Shown piece after piece: positions 37,037 through 45,204 of a stretch of DNA of 64,000 nt (position 1 is its first letter; the number at the start of each line of letters is the position of its first letter). The position numbers and the translations under genes were made by a program. The stretch comes from Rhodovarius crocodyli (GTDB taxonomy: Bacteria > Pseudomonadota > Alphaproteobacteria > Acetobacterales > Acetobacteraceae), in NCBI RefSeq assembly GCF_004005855.1, contig NZ_SACL01000002.1, forward strand, positions 558,001 through 622,000, given 5' to 3'. Under the pieces are notes generated by a model that made no database searches, was not told the DNA's origin, and saw only the letters and a program-made list of their open reading frames with translations.

Positions 37037-37774
37037 ATGCTTAATCATTCATTAATCGTACGGACTGCGCCTCAAGAAGTCCCGGCTGCTTGTGCTAATT
37101 GCGGGGGGCGCACCGCCGGCATCTGCGCCGCGCTGGACACGGCGGGGCTGGAGGAAATCTCGCACGAGACCCGGCGCACCGCCGTGCGCCCGCACGACAT
37201 GCTGTACCACGAGGGCGACAGCGCCCAATCCGTGGTCATGCTGATGCGTGGCGTGGCGAAGCTAACGCGTCAGCTTCCAAATGGTCGGCAGCAGGTGGTC
37301 GGCTTCCGTTTCGCGGGTGACATCCTTGGCTTTACCACCCGTCGGAGCTTCGCCTCCGACGCGGAGATGCTGACCGAGGGTCAGGTGTGCCGAATCTCGC
37401 GGCTTGATTTCGAAGGAATGCTGGCGCGCTTCCCGGCCACCCAGCGACGCCTGATCGATCTGTGCAGCCAGGAACTGGCCGAGGCCCAGGAGCAACTGGT
37501 CACCGTCGGCCGCCGCCAGGCGGAGCAGCGCGTCGCTGCCTTCCTGATCGCGCTGGCTGAGGCGGCGCGCCGCCGGGGCCAGAGCTATGATGTCCTGGAC
37601 ATGCCCATGACCCGAGCCGAGATCGGTGACTTGCTGGGCTTGGCGCTGGAAACCGTCAGCCGCGCCTTCACGCAGCTGAAGAAGCGCGGCTTTGTGAAGG
37701 AGTTGGGCCGGGGCAGGGTGGAGCTCCCCGACATACCGGCCCTCGCCGCCATGGCCGAAGGAGACATAGAGTGA
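37037..37774 (+). CDS. Crp/Fnr family regulator with FNR-type cysteines
   Basis: Protein of 245 aa preceded by GGGAGG. It carries Cys19, Cys22 and Cys30 (CANCGG to GIC) and Cys118 in the effector domain, the four-ligand pattern of the oxygen-labile 4Fe-4S cluster of FNR/FnrL. The cyclic-nucleotide-like barrel spans about 35-150; the helix-turn-helix has EIGDLLGLALETVSRAFTQL, where E..SR is the FNR-type recognition helix for TTGAT half-sites. It should switch genes on or off under low oxygen. It stands alone between the accessory genes and the prophage. Confidence 0.88.
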   Translation: MLNHSLIVRTAPQEVPAACANCGGRTAGICAALDTAGLEEISHETRRTAVRPHDMLYHEGDSAQSVVMLMRGVAKLTRQLPNGRQQVVGFRFAGDILGFTTRRSFASDAEMLTEGQVCRISRLDFEGMLARFPATQRRLIDLCSQELAEAQEQLVTVGRRQAEQRVAAFLIALAEAARRRGQSYDVLDMPMTRAEIGDLLGLALETVSRAFTQLKKRGFVKELGRGRVELPDIPALAAMAEGDIE

Positions 37775-38204
37775 GAGGCTTCAGTAGTCCCTGGCACCGT
37801 GCAGTTGAAACGAAAACTGCGAAATTAAAAAGTAAAAGCTCGACTTTATGAGCATCACTTCCAAATTCCTACCATATAGCATATAGCAACTATAAGTATT
37901 AATGCGTATATGATGCAGAGTGCGGCTGTCGTTAATCTGACGCGGCCGAATCTCCTGTGAGCGCCTCTTTCGGCGGACCTCATCCTCTCATACCTCTTTG
38001 CCTTGTGGCACCTTATCCAAGTTGGCGCGGCCGCCAACGATTATCTGCTCCAGCACTGGTTGGGCCGACCAGATTTGCGGCTGGAAGGCCCTATTCAGCC
38101 AGAGCAGAGCTGAATGGTCGCCAGGAAAAGAAACAGCCACCGGTTCTGTGCAGCGCTATGCGATGCGGAAGGGCTCGAGAGCAGCTCTGCGCGCAAGATG
38201 CTCG
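37775..38204. other. Probable chromosome-prophage junction region
   Basis: These 430 nt separate the FNR-type gene from the last phage gene. The left 150 nt are AT-rich, with a tandem CATATAGCATATAGCA. No tRNA gene or clear att repeat is seen. The only ORF with any character is the small leftward one listed separately. The left prophage end should be here, but the exact point cannot be fixed without the right end. Confidence 0.45.
37855..37983 (-). CDS. Possible small membrane protein
   Basis: A 42-aa ORF with a basic start (MRSAERGAHRRFGRVR) followed by one strongly hydrophobic helix (LCIIYALILIVAICYMVGIW). AGAGG precedes the ATG. Such short single-helix proteins occur near phage lysis modules, but the ORF could also be chance. 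Confidence 0.35.
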   Translation of the reverse strand: MRSAERGAHRRFGRVRLTTAALCIIYALILIVAICYMVGIWK

Positions 38205-39089
38205 TCAGGCCCCCAAGATCCGACGCCAGCGCTGGAAGGCCGCCATCTGGTCATCGCCATGGATGCTGGCCCAGATGCCTGACAGCGCGGCCTGGGTCCG
38301 CTTTCCTGCCACGATGCGCAGCACCTCGCGCATGTCGCCGCGGTTGGCCGCTTCCAGCCCGCCGAAATGCCAGATGTACCAGGGGCCCGTCAGTGCGGCG
38401 CCCGGGACGGTGCGCATGTAGGCGCGGGCATCGGCCAGGCTCATGCCAAGATAGCTGGCATAGGCCAGCTGGTTGTCGTACCCGGTCAGCTGAACGATGC
38501 CGCCTCCACGGGCCTCATACCCACCCAGCGCAGCATACACCTGGTCGCCCAGCGCCTTCGGGTTGCGCAGCAACGCCCCGGGGTTGGCGCCGGCCCGCGA
38601 GCCAAACATCAGCCGCACCTGCGCCTCGGTGGTGTAAAACAGGTTCTCATCGATCCGGGTCAGGCCGCCAGTCTCGATTTCGGCCTTGGCGATGACGCCG
38701 GCCGCACCCAATCGGGTATAGGCCGGGAAGCGCGCGAAGGCGCCGGTCAAAGCCCCCGCCCAGACATCGGGAGCATCGCATTTCGGAAAGCCTGTCCTCA
38801 CCATCGCGGGGGTGATCCGGATGCTGAACCCAGAAGTCGCGGGCGCTGGTTTCAACCCCGGATCGGCGGTAACGCCTTGCGCTCCCAGTGCGAGCCAGGT
38901 TCGAGGCCCCACTGTGCCGTCGCCCAGTAGCCCATGCTTCAGCTGCCAGGCAAGTACGGCGCCGGCGGCCTGGGGCCCGTAGACCCCATCGATCATCACC
39001 CCGCCGATGCGCTGCTGCACCCAGCGGACATCCTCGCCCCGGGCGCCGACACGCAGGACGCGGGTGCCAGGCAGGACCGTTTCGCTCAT
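38205..39089 (-). CDS. Phage endolysin: peptidoglycan-binding plus GH19-like domain
   Basis: Protein of 294 aa. The N-terminal 70 residues are a peptidoglycan-binding repeat domain (VRWVQQRIGG, GVYGPQAAGAVLAWQ). From about residue 90 it resembles GH19 chitinase/lysozyme-type endolysins, with AKAEIETGG and DENLFYTT around the catalytic Glu and GGGIVQLTGYDNQ further on. It should cleave the cell-wall glycan at the end of the lytic cycle. There is no signal peptide, so it needs a holin. Its start overlaps the upstream gene as ATGA. Confidence 0.88.
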   Translation of the reverse strand: MSETVLPGTRVLRVGARGEDVRWVQQRIGGVMIDGVYGPQAAGAVLAWQLKHGLLGDGTVGPRTWLALGAQGVTADPGLKPAPATSGFSIRITPAMVRTGFPKCDAPDVWAGALTGAFARFPAYTRLGAAGVIAKAEIETGGLTRIDENLFYTTEAQVRLMFGSRAGANPGALLRNPKALGDQVYAALGGYEARGGGIVQLTGYDNQLAYASYLGMSLADARAYMRTVPGAALTGPWYIWHFGGLEAANRGDMREVLRIVAGKRTQAALSGIWASIHGDDQMAAFQRWRRILGA

Positions 39090-39412
39090 CGCGGCACCGC
39101 CTGGCCCAGCTTGCCCAACTCGCCCCGGATCATGCCCACGAGCGTGTCCTGCGGCAGGTTGGCCGTGCTGTCCGGAAAGCGCTCGCGGAGCTTCGAGGCA
39201 GCAGCGTCAAGCCAGTCCACGGAAGGCGCAGCTGCAGGCTGGCCAGCGCCAAGCTGCGCGATGATCTCGCCCGCGATGCGTGCGGCGCCATCGCCCAGGC
39301 GCTGCTGGATCTGATTGAGCATGAAGGCGCGAAGGGCCTTGATGCCATAAACGGCGAGGGCGACGACCGAAGGCGCCGCCAAGCCCCACAGGGCCTGTAC
39401 GAACTGATCCAT
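39086..39412 (-). CDS. Small phage membrane protein, possible holin accessory
   Basis: Protein of 108 aa, preceded by AGGAGATCCTC. One hydrophobic helix near the N-terminus (ALWGLAAPSVVALAVYGIKA) is followed by a long amphipathic helix (MLNQIQQRLGDGAARIAGEI). Translation is coupled to the endolysin gene, which suggests a role in lysis such as holin partner, antiholin or inner-membrane spanin-like protein. The family was not recognised. Confidence 0.65.
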   Translation of the reverse strand: MDQFVQALWGLAAPSVVALAVYGIKALRAFMLNQIQQRLGDGAARIAGEIIAQLGAGQPAAAPSVDWLDAAASKLRERFPDSTANLPQDTLVGMIRGELGKLGQAVPR

Positions 39413-39569
39413 GAGGATCTCCTGATTGTAAGGTTTGCCGCTTCCCGCGGCGGGGTCAGCTGCGCCTGAAGGCCAGGGCGCAGAATTCGTGGTTCTTCAC
39501 AGGCTAGGAGCTGAGTTGCATCGAACCGCCGAACACACGCTTACGGCGAAGAGCTCAAGATCAGTGCCT

Positions 39570-39788
39570 ATGTTTTCGATGCGAAAGCGGATCAAAATTG
39601 CCGAATCGCATCAACATGACGTGGCATTAATTCCTGGGAAAGGACGTGCCAGGGCGGCGCTGCTTCAGCTTTGGCTGGCAGTCAATTCCGCTGAGAGGGC
39701 CGAACGCCGCGAATCTTCTCAAAAGTTGTTAATGGAATTCAGAAACGCATGTTCACAATTGAACTCCGGTCTAGCGATGCATCAGTGA
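39570..39788 (+). CDS. Possible small basic protein
   Basis: A 72-aa ORF (MFSMRKRIKIAESHQHDVAL, then RARAALLQLWLAVNSAERAE) with helical character and a basic start. There is no good ribosome site. It would be the first of a row of small rightward genes lying inside the leftward lysis module. Not recognised. Confidence 0.35.
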   Translation: MFSMRKRIKIAESHQHDVALIPGKGRARAALLQLWLAVNSAERAERRESSQKLLMEFRNACSQLNSGLAMHQ

Positions 39789-39972
39789 TTCCAGTTGCTT
39801 ACATCCGAAGCTCGATCCGCCACCTAAAGTTGTGTCTTTCCGGCAACACTTCCTCGCTCACTTGTGAGTGATGTTGCAACCTTAAGTTGCTTCGTTTGCG
39901 CCGAGTCGCATCATTGGCGGGCATCGACAAAACGGGGTTGGGCAAGTGCTTCTTCAAAATGAGAGCGACGAA

Positions 39973-40152
39973 ATGCAGCACGCTGAGCAGTCCATTGTTG
40001 CCATGCTGCGTTACGCAGAGCAGGCTTTGAACGATTGTGGGCGGACCTTCGAAGCCGCCGTTTTGCGCCATGTCTGGGAAGGTCTGCATCGCGCCCCGGA
40101 TGAGCAGCAGCTGACGCATGATGAGGATAAGCCGCTTCAATCTTCAACTTGA
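39973..40152 (+). CDS. Small protein with LRHxWEG motif, paralogue of the 36403 gene
   Basis: A 59-aa protein starting MQHAEQSIVAMLRYAEQALN and carrying AAVLRHVWEGLHRA, which matches AILLRHIWEGIRDS of the gene at 36403-36669. A GTG nine codons upstream is an alternative start. Function is unknown. It belongs to the rightward cassette within the prophage lysis region. Confidence 0.5.
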   Translation: MQHAEQSIVAMLRYAEQALNDCGRTFEAAVLRHVWEGLHRAPDEQQLTHDEDKPLQSST

Positions 40153-40300
40153 AGTTAGTTGCGAAGGCGTTGCATTTCAGCCAGTTGGCGGGAGTTCGCC
40201 TCGGCGCGTCCATTCCCTACGGCTGATCATAGCAACCCATTCCGGGGGATGGACTTAGAGATGCGGAGGACAGAGCGCATAAGGCTAAGGAGTTCGCATC

Positions 40301-40507
40301 TTGGAAACGACACCCTTCGGATTTGACATCAATCGTCCGGGCGCTGACGTGCCCAACCCTGGCCCAAAGGATAGGGAACGCCTGTTCGAACTCTGGCATC
40401 AGTTGGGGAGCCAGGGACGCAAGGTGGTCTATGTGACCGCATTCGCGCTGGCGGCGAAGCAAGGCGTGATTGGGCCCGATGAAAGCATACTTCCGACTGG
40501 CGATTGA
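40301..40507 (+). CDS. Small protein of unknown function, TTG start
   Basis: A 68-aa ORF. AAGGAG lies nine bases before the TTG, which supports this unusual start. The sequence (FGFDINRPGADVPNPGPKDR, then LFELWHQLGSQGRKVVYV) looks like a real soluble helical protein. Not recognised. Confidence 0.5.
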   Translation: METTPFGFDINRPGADVPNPGPKDRERLFELWHQLGSQGRKVVYVTAFALAAKQGVIGPDESILPTGD

Positions 40508-40541
40508 TCAGCCCTTCGCGGCCACAGGGCAGGATGGAGCC

Positions 40542-40715
40542 ATGAGCAGAACTAAGCTTGTTGGGACACGTGTCGAGGCATCGACGCTAGCCGCGCTCGA
40601 TCAGGCCGCGTCGAACGCAGGCTGCAACAGGGCCCATCTGATGAACATCATCTTGGTCCGCTGGCTGACAGCCCGCGGTTACTTGGTGGAGGACGGCCAG
40701 GAGGTGCTGCCGTGA
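40542..40715 (+). CDS. Small ribbon-helix-helix-like protein
   Basis: A 57-aa protein with AGGATGGAG upstream. The segment LVGTRVEASTLAALDQAASN followed by NRAHLMNIILVRWL fits the strand-helix-helix pattern of Arc/MetJ type DNA-binding proteins. Its stop overlaps the next start as GTGA, so it is a two-gene unit; small regulator plus partner, antitoxin-like, is one possibility. Confidence 0.55.
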   Translation: MSRTKLVGTRVEASTLAALDQAASNAGCNRAHLMNIILVRWLTARGYLVEDGQEVLP

Positions 40716-40957
40716 AGGTCTATCGCGACATCGACGGCGAGAAGCGCCTGATCGGCCGCGCCGACATCCCCGAAGCTGTCGGCGCGGTGTTTGAGGTGCC
40801 GCTGTTCGGGCGCAGCTCGACCATTGCGGAGCGCTTCATGGTCGGGGCTGTAACTTCTTATCCCGCTGGCCGGGATGCTCCCTTTGTGGAGCGGGCGATC
40901 ATTGCGAGCGAAGGCCAAACGGTCGAGTTGCTGCCTGGATGGCAGGCACTGACATAG
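40712..40957 (+). CDS. Partner of the ribbon-helix-helix gene, unknown
   Basis: An 81-aa protein starting at a GTG with GGAGG upstream and overlapping the stop codon of the ribbon-helix-helix-like gene. It is mostly beta (KVYRDIDGEKRLIGRADI, VGAVFEVPLFGRSS) and ends VELLPGWQALT. Not recognised. Its end faces the holin gene with one base between the stops. Confidence 0.55.
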   Translation: MKVYRDIDGEKRLIGRADIPEAVGAVFEVPLFGRSSTIAERFMVGAVTSYPAGRDAPFVERAIIASEGQTVELLPGWQALT

Positions 40958-40958
40958 C

Positions 40959-41276
40959 CTAAGCCCGCCCCTCCGGCCCCGTGCGCTGCCGCACGATGCG
41001 GATCAGTAGCAGGGAAATAGCCTGCGTGCCGATCAGCCCGGCCGCGCTGGACACCCCTGCCAGCACACGCACGTCGCTGATCTGGAGGTACTGCACCACG
41101 GCCGAGGATATGGAGCCGCAGACCACGGCCTCGGCCAGCAGGGCCAGCAGCGAGGGCAGCGGCCGGGTGGAGGATTTGGCCCGCACATAGGCGCCGGCCG
41201 CGGCGCTGACGGTTCCCACGGCGAGCGCCACGGCAGCCTCGCCCCACACGCCTGGCGGCTCGGTCGGGCCGCTCAC
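40959..41276 (-). CDS. Phage holin
   Basis: Protein of 105 aa with three hydrophobic helices (AAVALAVGTVSAAAGAYV, LLALLAEAVVCGSISSAVV, GLIGTQAISLLLIRIV) and a basic tail, the size and layout of class I holins such as the HP1/lambda S-like group. It would open the inner membrane for the endolysin. The start overlaps the stop of the upstream 106-aa gene as ATGA. Confidence 0.75.
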   Translation of the reverse strand: MSGPTEPPGVWGEAAVALAVGTVSAAAGAYVRAKSSTRPLPSLLALLAEAVVCGSISSAVVQYLQISDVRVLAGVSSAAGLIGTQAISLLLIRIVRQRTGPEGRA

Positions 41277-41593
41277 AGGGCCACCGCCTGGGCCCAGCCT
41301 GCATCCAGCTCTGCCTCGGTCAGGCCCAGGTCACCCGCCAGGCGCACCAGCAGGGGGTGATCGCGGCGGTACTCGCTGCTGTCCTGCCACTCGATCATCG
41401 CCGCCTCGCGCTCGCCCTCCGGCAACGCCGCAATGGCCGCCTCGATGTCGGCGGTGCTGATGCCCCGCCCCAGCAGCCACAGGCGCAGCTGGCGCCGCGT
41501 CAGGGGCGGCCGGGGCAGCGCGAACGGCACGACCCCTTCGGAATGATCACCCGTCAGCAGCGTCACCTGCACGCCCGTCATTGCCTCGCTCAT
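41273..41593 (-). CDS. Phage tail-region protein of unknown function
   Basis: Protein of 106 aa. LTRRQLRLWLLGRGISTADI, then IEWQDSSEYRRDHPLL and a GLTEAELDAGWAQA end follow a pattern common in small genes after phage tail fibres; they are variously annotated and have no proven function. It is coupled on both sides by four-base overlaps. Confidence 0.7.
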   Translation of the reverse strand: MSEAMTGVQVTLLTGDHSEGVVPFALPRPPLTRRQLRLWLLGRGISTADIEAAIAALPEGEREAAMIEWQDSSEYRRDHPLLVRLAGDLGLTEAELDAGWAQAVAL

Positions 41594-42714
41594 GCCCGTG
41601 CCCCCATGACGATCAGGCGCCCGGCGGTGAAGTTCCGCGGACTGCCCGAGATATTGATGATCCGCACCGCCTCGATGCGCTGATTGGCGCCGAGCGCAAT
41701 GTCACCCTCGGCCACGAGAGGCGCCCACCCGTAGCCACCTGCACCGGCGTTGGAGTCCGATCGCGTGAAAGCCTTGGCGTAATCGGCATAGCCGTTGCCC
41801 GCGCAGTTCAGGATCTGCGTGATGGATGTCAGCGGATCGTCACCACTGCCAATCCACCCCAAATAGTGCCCATAGAGAGCATCGGTTTTGGGCTGGGCCA
41901 CCTGGCCGCTCAGCTGCGTGTTGAAAAGCCGGCTGTCGAAGTACTGATTGGAAGGGCCGGTGAGCCACACCCCGCCCACCTTGGCCTGCAGATAGATTTG
42001 CTGGACCGCGCCGGAGCCGACGCGAGCGCCCTCAACCGCCACCTCCAGCATGTGCACCCACTGCGGGACCGTGACCTCAACCCCGTTGCCACCCACCATG
42101 CTGGTGCTCGCCAGCAGCTCCCGCCCCAGGTCGCGGCGGTTGACGTCGGACAGCACGCGGAACTCGCTGCCCGTCCAGAGCCACCGGATGGTCTGCCCGG
42201 CGATCAGCTCGCCCAGGCCGAACTCGCTGCCGTTCGCCCGCCGCAGCGGCTGGGCGCCCAGCCCGTCGATAGCCAGCGTGACGGCCCCGGTGTTGGTGGT
42301 GGTGACGGTGTGCGCGCCCGTCATGCCGGGCCGCAGCACCAGCAGGGGCGGCTTGTGCACGATGGCCTGGGCATTGGCCGTGCCGCCGGCCGAGGGCACG
42401 GCGCCCACGATCCCGAAGCGCGCGGCATCGGCCAGGGCCGTGCAATAGATGCGCTTGGCGCCAGACACCCAATTTACCGCGGCGTTGGCGTTGCTGGACC
42501 GAACCACGTTGCGCGTGAGCGTGTCGGGCGTGCCGGCCGTGACGGTGCCCCAGCCCTCTTCCCAGGCGGCATCCGATTCGCAGCGGTACCAAGCCTCGCC
42601 CCCACTCCCGATGCCGGTCACGAAGCTGATGCGCAGCGGGTCCGTGGGGTCCGTCAGGTCATAGGTGCCGGTGCCCACCGTGGTGGTGGTCTGCTCGATG
42701 GCATTTTGCAGCAT
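41590..42714 (-). CDS. Phage tail fibre/tip protein
   Basis: Protein of 374 aa. The N-terminal 150 residues (PLRISFVTGIGSGGEAWYRC, GTPDTLTRNVVRSSN) resemble the adhesin-like start of phage tail-tip proteins, and a long threonine/valine-rich beta region follows (TNTGAVTLAIDGLG). The last 170 residues look like a globular receptor-binding part. It lies directly after the tail hub genes. Confidence 0.7.
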   Translation of the reverse strand: MLQNAIEQTTTTVGTGTYDLTDPTDPLRISFVTGIGSGGEAWYRCESDAAWEEGWGTVTAGTPDTLTRNVVRSSNANAAVNWVSGAKRIYCTALADAARFGIVGAVPSAGGTANAQAIVHKPPLLVLRPGMTGAHTVTTTNTGAVTLAIDGLGAQPLRRANGSEFGLGELIAGQTIRWLWTGSEFRVLSDVNRRDLGRELLASTSMVGGNGVEVTVPQWVHMLEVAVEGARVGSGAVQQIYLQAKVGGVWLTGPSNQYFDSRLFNTQLSGQVAQPKTDALYGHYLGWIGSGDDPLTSITQILNCAGNGYADYAKAFTRSDSNAGAGGYGWAPLVAEGDIALGANQRIEAVRIINISGSPRNFTAGRLIVMGARA

Positions 42715-42724
42715 GGTGCGCCCC

Positions 42725-43558
42725 TTAGAGGGATTGGCGGATGGAGAACGACGCGCGGTGCACGCCGAATGCGGGTTGCGTGATGGGCTGGATCTCGGTC
42801 AGGCGGCCGATGATCCAATTGGCCTGCTGCGCCGGGGTGTCGGGCTGGATCGCGGCCAGCACCTGGCGGCCGGTGCCCGCGATGCGCTGCAGCTCGCGCA
42901 CCGCCTCCGCCTCGGCCGTCGTCAGCGTCGGCAAGGTGAAGGTGAGCAGCCGGCGGCGGGGGCCGCGATCCACGAAATCGAGGCCCGAGCGGCTGTTGGT
43001 GGAGACGACGGCGCCATCCTCCATCGCCCACCCCCAGTCATAGGCGTAGTTGCCGCGCGCCGGCCGGAAGGCAGGGCCGATCCAGGCCCGGCCGAGATCC
43101 AGGTAGCCGACGCCCGCAGCCAGCGACCAACCGCCGATCTCCGCCCGCCATTGCCGCGCCGAGAGCGCGGCAGGGGGCACCAGCATGTGCATGCCGTATC
43201 CCGGCACCCAGCCACCGGGTTGCGCGCCCGTGTCGAGCACCCCGCCGCCGCCCGGCGTCGCGGCATCCAACAGGTGGCGCACCTCATCGGTGGAGCGCAT
43301 CCAGCCCCGGGCATCGCCCATGGCATCGACGCCGCCGGCGTCATCGGGCTGCGCCAGGGCCAGCACCCCCACCTCGCGCAGCGCGCCGAGATCGACCGTG
43401 AGGACAGGGTTGATGATTCCGGCGGCGCTGCGCCAGCGGCGGCGCAGGATGGGATCGGCCAGGCGCGTGACGCCGAGGCCGCCCGTCTCGCTGTTGGTGG
43501 TGATGGAGACGCCCGGCCGGTCCAGCCAGTTGACCCAGGACAGCAGGAGCTTAGTCAT
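42725..43558 (-). CDS. Phage tail protein
   Basis: Protein of 277 aa starting at the ATG that overlaps the stop of the 549-aa gene (ATGA). The sequence is beta-rich with many Trp residues (LLLSWVNWLDRPGVSITTNS; YLDLGRAWIGPAFRPARG) and ends in an acid-poor FSIRQSL. The position between hub and fibre suggests a distal tail or baseplate-like part. A longer start is possible but lies inside the upstream gene. Confidence 0.7.
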   Translation of the reverse strand: MTKLLLSWVNWLDRPGVSITTNSETGGLGVTRLADPILRRRWRSAAGIINPVLTVDLGALREVGVLALAQPDDAGGVDAMGDARGWMRSTDEVRHLLDAATPGGGGVLDTGAQPGGWVPGYGMHMLVPPAALSARQWRAEIGGWSLAAGVGYLDLGRAWIGPAFRPARGNYAYDWGWAMEDGAVVSTNSRSGLDFVDRGPRRRLLTFTLPTLTTAEAEAVRELQRIAGTGRQVLAAIQPDTPAQQANWIIGRLTEIQPITQPAFGVHRASFSIRQSL

Positions 43559-45204
43559 CCCAGCACCGTCAGATCCACGCGGTTGCCCCGCACGGACTGC
43601 CCCACCACACGCACGTCGCGCCCGGCCGCCAGGCCGTAGCGCGGCCAGGTCAGCCGCGCCTGCTGGCCCAGCCCCATGCCCCAGCCCATCATGCCGACCG
43701 GCACGCGCCATAGGCCCAGCCCCGGCCGCAGCAGGGACAGGATGTTGTTGCCGAGCGCCATCGCATCCGCCTCATCATCGAACAGGGTTTCCAGGGTCAC
43801 ATCGCGCGCCTGGGCATTGCGCACCCGGCGCGCTGCGATCTCGACCGAGACGCGGCGGCTGGCCTCGGCCAGCTCCTGCCGCCGCGCCGCCGTGATGGTG
43901 GGTTCCGGCACAAGGTCCGTGCCCGAGAGCGGCGACCAGTTGCGGCGATAGCCCAGGCCCGCCCGCCAGGCGGGCGCGGGCGGTTCCAGCGGCTCCACAT
44001 CGTCCAGGATGCTGTCCTGGTCCAACAGGATGCCGCCGGGGCCGCCGGGGGCGGAGACGCGCCCCACCACGATGCTGCCCCCGCCATCGTCGCCCCACCA
44101 CAGGCCCGCGCCCGCGGCGAGGCGAGAGATGGCCTCGGCGAATGTCACCTGCTCCGCCAGCCAGAGACCGGCGGTGCCGGGCGCGTAGCCCTCAGCCGAA
44201 TCAAAGGCGGCGGGGTTTGTGGCCACCCCGCCGCGCGCCAGCATCAGCCGCATCATGCGTGGGATGCTTGCGCCACCGGGCTGGCCCCAGAGATCCGCCG
44301 TGACCGTGCCGTCAGGGCTGCTTCCGAGGCGCAGGTAGCTGCCTGTGGGCGTGATGGCCCAGGAATAGGTGCCGCCGGGCACCGTGGCGGCGGCCAGCGC
44401 GGAGTAACTGCTGTAGCCGGCACCGGCATCGATGGGCGCGCCGCGGACATACACGCCCGTGATCTCGCCGATCTGGCGGGCATGCAGCTGATAGATCAGC
44501 AGCCCCGCATCCACCTGCAACGGAGGCACGTTGCGCAGGCGCCCCCAGGCCTCCGGCACCGGCTTGCCCCGCAGCTCATCCCCGCCATCGGCACCGCCCG
44601 TGCCGCCGTAGAGGCCGAGCATGGGCACATCCAGCACATAGGCCAGGCTGGCGGCGGTGATGCGGAGCAGGCGCCGATCGGCACGCCAGCCGCTGCCGAT
44701 GCCGGCGAACACCAGGCGCCGGTCGGCATAGGCCGCGCTGCGATGGCCCAGCAGGCTGACGGAGAGCGGCCGGCCGTCGATGGCCAGCCCCTCCGCCGTG
44801 CCGTCATAGGCGCCATCGGTGTTGTCCACCGGGATTTCGCCCAGCGCGGCCGCGATCCGGCGCTCACCGGCCGGGTCCAGCGGGAGGCTGCGTTCCAGGG
44901 TGATGTCGCCCGCCCGCCCCTCGAAATGCACGTTGGGGCGGGTGTCGGTCGGCTGGGATGTCCAGTCCACATCCGACCAGTCCAGCCGGACATCGCCGCC
45001 GGAGACGCGGCCGGGCAGGATGCCGGCGGGCAGGATGCCCGCCGTGAGCGGCCCGCCCGTGGTGACCAGCACGCCATCCGTCGCGCTGCATTCCACCAGC
45101 AGCACCGCATCCGCCAGGGCGGGCTGCGGCAGCGCCAGCAGATCGAGCGCGACCCGGGCGGCGGGTTCCTCGATCCCCGCCGGCCAGGCGCCCGCTACCG
45201 TCAT
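43555..45204 (-). CDS. Phage tail-tip hub protein
   Basis: Protein of 549 aa right after the tape measure gene. It is beta-rich with many Gly and Trp, has DNTDGAYDGTAEGLAIDGRP and a C-terminal VGMMGWGMGLGQQARLTW region, features of tail-hub/baseplate proteins that follow tape measures in siphoviruses. No enzymatic motif was seen. It overlaps the tape measure stop and the next start by four bases each. Confidence 0.7.
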   Translation of the reverse strand: MTVAGAWPAGIEEPAARVALDLLALPQPALADAVLLVECSATDGVLVTTGGPLTAGILPAGILPGRVSGGDVRLDWSDVDWTSQPTDTRPNVHFEGRAGDITLERSLPLDPAGERRIAAALGEIPVDNTDGAYDGTAEGLAIDGRPLSVSLLGHRSAAYADRRLVFAGIGSGWRADRRLLRITAASLAYVLDVPMLGLYGGTGGADGGDELRGKPVPEAWGRLRNVPPLQVDAGLLIYQLHARQIGEITGVYVRGAPIDAGAGYSSYSALAAATVPGGTYSWAITPTGSYLRLGSSPDGTVTADLWGQPGGASIPRMMRLMLARGGVATNPAAFDSAEGYAPGTAGLWLAEQVTFAEAISRLAAGAGLWWGDDGGGSIVVGRVSAPGGPGGILLDQDSILDDVEPLEPPAPAWRAGLGYRRNWSPLSGTDLVPEPTITAARRQELAEASRRVSVEIAARRVRNAQARDVTLETLFDDEADAMALGNNILSLLRPGLGLWRVPVGMMGWGMGLGQQARLTWPRYGLAAGRDVRVVGQSVRGNRVDLTVLG

